Positions 45,833 to 49,408 of a stretch of 49,408 nucleotides of DNA are shown piece by piece. The first letter of the stretch is position 1. Each line of letters starts with the position of its first letter. The stretch spans positions 1 through 49,408 of the forward strand of contig CALGEI010000187.1 of assembly GCA_937881575.1 (NCBI GenBank), in the 5' to 3' direction. A program made the position numbers and the translations under genes. Under the pieces are notes generated by a model. The model did no database searches, was not told the origin of the DNA, and saw nothing but the letters and a program-made list of their open reading frames with translations. This DNA is from an uncultured Flavobacteriales bacterium. Its GTDB lineage: Bacteria; Bacteroidota; Bacteroidia; Flavobacteriales_D; Sanyastnellaceae.

Positions 45833-46750
45833 TTACAGACTGCAATAAGCCAAAGGATGGCCTTCATCCCACACCATCTGCTGGTATGCTTCTTGCAATT
45901 TCAAGGTGATCGGTCCCATGGCGTCGGAAGGTCCAATGAGGCGCCCATCCACTTCGCGCATGTGCGATAGCCCACCCATCGTCCCTGTCGTAAAGGCTTC
46001 GTCGGCCGTATACAGCTCTGTCAAGGACAGGTCCGCTTCGACTGCAGGGATTCCGATGCGGGCGGCAACGTCCAGTACCATAGACCGCGTCAAGCCGGGC
46101 AGGCAGGCCACGGGAAATGGCGTCATCAACACGCCCGAACGGACCACAAAAATATTGGTCGCATTGGTCTCTGCAATGAAGCCTCTCACATCCAACATGA
46201 CGGCATCATCGACGCCCGCCACATTGGCTTCAATTTTCGCCAGTATGTTGTTGAGCAGGTTGTTGTGGTGGATCTTGGAATCCAAGGTCGCAGGTGAATT
46301 GCGCCGTGTGGAGGCTGTGACCAGCCGCGTGCCCTCATCACCGTAAACCATCCCTTTGTATTCCGGCAAAATAATCAAGGTCGATCCATGGACATTGAGT
46401 CGCGGATCCATTCCTGAGGTGCTCTTGAGTCCGCGCGACAAGGTCATTCTCGCGTGCACTCCATCGCACATGCCATTGGCCTCAAACGTGCGCAAAATGG
46501 CATCCACCACCTCCTCCTCATCCGGAATGTCTACAAAGGCCAAAGCATGGGCCGAATCGCGCAGGCGACGGATGTGTTCCTTGAGTTGCAGCACGCGACC
46601 ATTTCGGACACGCAGTCCTTCCCACACCGCATCTCCTCCCTGAACGACACTGTCTAGCACGCTCACCTTGGCATCTGCTCTAGGGACCAACCCATCCACC
46701 CACACTTGGGTGTTTTCGTTGCGCGAGTCGGGTTGATTGAATTTTGGCAT
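45833..46750 (-). CDS. class IV aminotransferase (branched-chain amino acid / D-amino acid type)
   Basis: 305 residues. VSVLDSVVQGGDAVWEGLRV is the front of the class IV PLP fold; DSKIHHNNLLNNILAKIEA contains the PLP Lys; GFIAETNATNIFVV and TPFPVACLPGLTRSMVLD are the cofactor and substrate loops; FTTGTMGGLSHM closes the active site. It interconverts branched-chain amino acids and their 2-keto acids, or acts on a related substrate such as D-alanine. It starts 2 bases after the sulfotransferase-like gene, a pairing I have seen repeatedly in bacteria, which suggests a shared pathway. Confidence 0.88.
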   Translation of the reverse strand: MPKFNQPDSRNENTQVWVDGLVPRADAKVSVLDSVVQGGDAVWEGLRVRNGRVLQLKEHIRRLRDSAHALAFVDIPDEEEVVDAILRTFEANGMCDGVHARMTLSRGLKSTSGMDPRLNVHGSTLIILPEYKGMVYGDEGTRLVTASTRRNSPATLDSKIHHNNLLNNILAKIEANVAGVDDAVMLDVRGFIAETNATNIFVVRSGVLMTPFPVACLPGLTRSMVLDVAARIGIPAVEADLSLTELYTADEAFTTGTMGGLSHMREVDGRLIGPSDAMGPITLKLQEAYQQMVWDEGHPLAYCSL

Positions 46751-46752
46751 GG

Positions 46753-47472
46753 TCAGTGGGAATGGGATTGCAATCTCTCAAAAATGGGTTGTACTTCCGC
46801 TAAAAGTTGCCGAAGATCTTGGCTCCATCCCGAAATTTCAGGCAATGGCTGTTCGATTCTTGGCGCCTCCCATCCTGCTGAGGCATGCACACGTTGGTAC
46901 CAATATTGCGCCCAGACGCCGTCTTCTGACCGCGGTCCCGGTTCCCAATGCAACATGTTCGCATCCCATGGCAAGTCCAAAAACCTACACAATCGCTTGA
47001 GCTGGGTTTTTGGATCTTTGATCAAGGCGTCCGAATCCACGACAAGCACGGGAATCCCATTTGTTTTGCAGGTGTTCAGCAGGCGCCATTGGTGGTCGTA
47101 GCACACATCCAATCGGGTAGGACTTTGGATGTGCTGTTGGTACGAGGCCAACACCCGAACGGGATCGCGCGTGAGGAGCACTTGCTTGTGCTGTGTGAAA
47201 TCCGCTATCTCATCCCAGCCTTCCATGTGGTTGGCCATGTGTTTCAGAAACAAATGGGGCGTTTGAGGGCGCTCGAATTGGGCTAAAATCGAGGGGCGAT
47301 CGAGGGGCATCGTTGCCAACACTGCTTCGCGAGAAGGTCGCGCTGCACCGGTATGCTCCAAGAAATGGCCAAACAACGGTTCGTCCATCACGCTCATGTC
47401 GCGGCGTTGCGCGAAGCTGTACATCAGAGCTGTACTGCAATTGCGCGGACCGGACCACAGCGAGATGATCAC
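46753..47472 (-). CDS. sulfotransferase-family protein
   Basis: 239 residues from GTG 47472. The GTG gives the natural family start VIISLWSGPRNCSTALMYSF, whose SGPRNCST is the PAPS 5'-phosphate loop; upstream ATGs would overlap the previous gene and add unrelated residues. HKQVLLTRDPVRVLASY is the 3'-phosphate site, and VVDSDALIKDPKTQLKRLCRFL matches the later conserved helix. The family is named for PAPS-dependent sulfotransfer, but bacterial members next to class IV aminotransferases have no settled substrate. It lies 13 bases after the CotH-type gene stop and 2 bases before the aminotransferase. Confidence 0.85.
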   Translation of the reverse strand: MIISLWSGPRNCSTALMYSFAQRRDMSVMDEPLFGHFLEHTGAARPSREAVLATMPLDRPSILAQFERPQTPHLFLKHMANHMEGWDEIADFTQHKQVLLTRDPVRVLASYQQHIQSPTRLDVCYDHQWRLLNTCKTNGIPVLVVDSDALIKDPKTQLKRLCRFLDLPWDANMLHWEPGPRSEDGVWAQYWYQRVHASAGWEAPRIEQPLPEISGWSQDLRQLLAEVQPIFERLQSHSH

Positions 47473-47485
47473 GTGGCTGCGGTGG

Positions 47486-49408
47486 TTATCGGACGACTGA
47501 GACGGATCCTGTAAACAACTCCGGTGCCAAGGCATGCACCGATTGTACCGACAATTGATACAGGTACTGTCCGTCCCGTACAAAGTGATCGCCACCTTGA
47601 TGCTGGCCCAACCAGGGTTCGTTCGGATTGGTCGACTCAAACACCTTTTCTCCCCAGCGATTGGCAATCACCAAATGATACGAGCTGGCGATGAACGCAT
47701 CACCAACGGGCAAGAAGGCATCATTCAATCCATCGTTGTTCGGGCTAAATGCATTGGGAACGTACATCGCGAATTCGACCGGGCGGAAGTAGGCCGTGAT
47801 CTCCTCGTAGGCTTCGACGGGGAATGTCACCGTCGATGATTGCTCGTTGGGGTTGGGATCAGTCAACAAACCGTCCCAATGGTCAAACTCCCAAAATTCA
47901 ATGGGCGTTGCTTTGGCATCAATCGGACCGTTGGACTCAATGCCTCCAGACCAGTAGCCTTGGGTCACGATCTGCCCATTTTCTACATTTACCACACCGG
48001 AACCGGCGGGCTCAACACGCACCACCAAATCCACGTGCTCGATGGCATCGAAATGCGCGACGATGGTGTTGGATTCTGTCACGATGATGTTGCCCGTAGG
48101 AGACGTCATCGAAGGACTCACTTCTGAGCCGGTGGTGGTCCATCCTGTAAAGACATGCCATTCATCGATGCCCACAGCTTGAACCGAATGCCCTCCAAAG
48201 TCAACCAACTCGGTTGCAGGGTAGGTCTCTAAAGACAGTCCGTCGAGCAAGATGTTTCCAGCCCCCGGGGGGTCCACATCGAAGACGATTTGCTGGGGTT
48301 CCGCAGAAGCAGCGAAATACGCCACGAGCGTGGCATTGCCCGTTAAGGTAAAATCCAATGATGGGTTGGTCGAATTGGCCAGAACGATGTCGCCATCGAG
48401 CACTTGCCAAAACAAAAACAACTCCCCCATGGATTCCAGCGCCTGCAACTCCATCGGAACACCTGAGAAATACGTCCCCTCCAACGGAGAGTCCTCCGGG
48501 CCAATTTCAATCGAATTGATTTGAATCTCTCCTTGCCCCTCGATCATGATGGTCAAAGAAACACTTACCACATCATAGCAATCCTCAATGCCATCAATCA
48601 ATGTCGCCTCGCAGCGCTCATCAATGAAATCGTGAATTTCCTGAACGTTGCCGACCCACTCATCATAATCCCCGCCCCAACGATCCATTTGACGGTCCAT
48701 TTCCGGATCGATGACGTTGATCATGCTGTCGAGTACCGCGTGCATGTTGTCACAACTGAAGTGCGTATTGCTCAAATCCGCCCAACGATTGATGTACGTT
48801 GCCCAGAAATCCTCATTGTCCAAAAGCGCATTAAAAATCGGAATGTGCCCTTGTCCACCAGGGTTATTTAAACTCTCAGGATTGCACGGGTCAGCATCCG
48901 GTCCTTGCGATGGAATGCCGGTGTAGTTGGCGCCGTGACCAAACGTGTTGTCCATGTCCCAGAGGGCATACCGCCAGCGCTTCGCATCGCCATCGGGATG
49001 GCGACCACGCCACCAAGCCGTATTCCAATTGAGCCAGTCTGCACACACGACAAACGAATTCAGCAACACATAATCGATGAGGCTCATGGTATTGAATACG
49101 CTTTCAACGTACTCGTAGTTGGCCGCATCTGACATGTCTTGGCCCGTGATAAAGCCCACCAGAGGGCCCCAATCCGCATCACTTCCGTACTCTACCCATG
49201 TCCCTCCCCACGTCTTGATGAAGTCAACAAAATGTCGGGGTTGGTCGTAGTACTCGTCTGTGAAGTCAATGTCATCCACCTTTTCACGGTACTCGTAAAC
49301 GCCCCAGTATTCTCCGTTGAGGTAGACGATGCAATTTTCGTTGGTCCGCTCATCGACCTTCAAACCCGCCAAATGGCTCAGCGTCTGGACGTAAGCATCC
49401 CGGATGTG
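47486..49408 (-). CDS. CotH-kinase-like protein with T9SS type B sorting domain (partial, start outside window)
   Basis: At least 640 residues; the reading frame is open to the window edge (HIRDAYVQTLSHL precedes the first internal start). The visible CotH domain includes YLNGEYWGVYEYREKVDDID and YALWDMDNTFGHG, the kinase-like active-site region seen in spore-coat CotH and many secreted Bacteroidota proteins. Two or three 'bacterial repeat' beta domains follow (VVRVEPAGSGVVNV, FWEFDHWDG). The C-terminus (VPNAFSPNNDGLNDAFLP, ANRWGEKVFES, VRDGQYLYQLSV) is a gliding-type CHU_C domain for T9SS export. Probably a surface protein; the phosphorylation target, if any, is unknown. Confidence 0.88.
   Translation of the reverse strand, partial: HIRDAYVQTLSHLAGLKVDERTNENCIVYLNGEYWGVYEYREKVDDIDFTDEYYDQPRHFVDFIKTWGGTWVEYGSDADWGPLVGFITGQDMSDAANYEYVESVFNTMSLIDYVLLNSFVVCADWLNWNTAWWRGRHPDGDAKRWRYALWDMDNTFGHGANYTGIPSQGPDADPCNPESLNNPGGQGHIPIFNALLDNEDFWATYINRWADLSNTHFSCDNMHAVLDSMINVIDPEMDRQMDRWGGDYDEWVGNVQEIHDFIDERCEATLIDGIEDCYDVVSVSLTIMIEGQGEIQINSIEIGPEDSPLEGTYFSGVPMELQALESMGELFLFWQVLDGDIVLANSTNPSLDFTLTGNATLVAYFAASAEPQQIVFDVDPPGAGNILLDGLSLETYPATELVDFGGHSVQAVGIDEWHVFTGWTTTGSEVSPSMTSPTGNIIVTESNTIVAHFDAIEHVDLVVRVEPAGSGVVNVENGQIVTQGYWSGGIESNGPIDAKATPIEFWEFDHWDGLLTDPNPNEQSSTVTFPVEAYEEITAYFRPVEFAMYVPNAFSPNNDGLNDAFLPVGDAFIASSYHLVIANRWGEKVFESTNPNEPWLGQHQGGDHFVRDGQYLYQLSVQSVHALAPELFTGSVSVVR

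Overview
The window is chromosomal DNA of a marine-type Bacteroidota, most likely Flavobacteriales. The evidence is a gliding/type IX secretion (T9SS) set with SprB-like repeats, gliding-type C-terminal sorting domains and a PorP/SprF protein, Cys-rich repeats of the 'GC(M/T)D.TACNY' and 'DECGVCNG' kind, a Bacteroidota-style promoter (TTTG-N19-TATCTTTG) before a tRNA, and an ECF sigma factor followed by a tiny conserved-looking protein. The taxon is inferred from family content only.

Left part (1-7.7 kb): an MBOAT O-acyltransferase; a 600-bp scar with a phage-like small ORF abutting a tRNA 3' fragment; an intact tRNA-Arg(CCT); and a tight four-gene minus-strand operon (methyltransferase, DauA-like FAD amine oxidoreductase, threonine-synthase-like PLP enzyme, stand-alone A-PCP-TE synthetase). 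This operon looks like an undescribed small biosynthetic cluster: the adenylation domain lacks the Asp that binds an alpha-amino group, and the thioesterase has Cys in place of the nucleophilic Ser.

Middle part (7.7-25.1 kb): a tRNA-Arg(ACG)-associated genomic island. A perfect 58-bp direct repeat (tRNA 3' end plus its terminator) lies at 7738-7795 and 25009-25066. Between the copies are a phage 3-TM holin, a phage gene cut short next to the start of an unrelated secreted-protein gene, and three tandem secreted giants of about 1,730-1,775 residues. Each giant has a signal peptide, roughly 700-750 residues of Cys/Asp-rich calcium-type repeats, a beta-solenoid-like middle, a hydrophobic Cys-containing segment, a tailspike-like (G2/IMC-type) domain with the SG(A/S)GDYAE motif, and a helical tail. 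No integrase remains.

Right part (25.2-49.4 kb): mostly ordinary chromosome. It holds a papain-like peptidase, a cyclophilin lipoprotein, a DnaQ/GIY-YIG nuclease, an ECF sigma factor, UvrA with an MsrB lipoprotein, a SprB-like/PorP/secreted-protein operon, two pseudouridine synthases with overlapping 3' ends, an IcmF-type fused acyl-CoA mutase with an EamA transporter, a class IV aminotransferase operon with a sulfotransferase-like protein, and a CotH-type T9SS protein that runs off the window.
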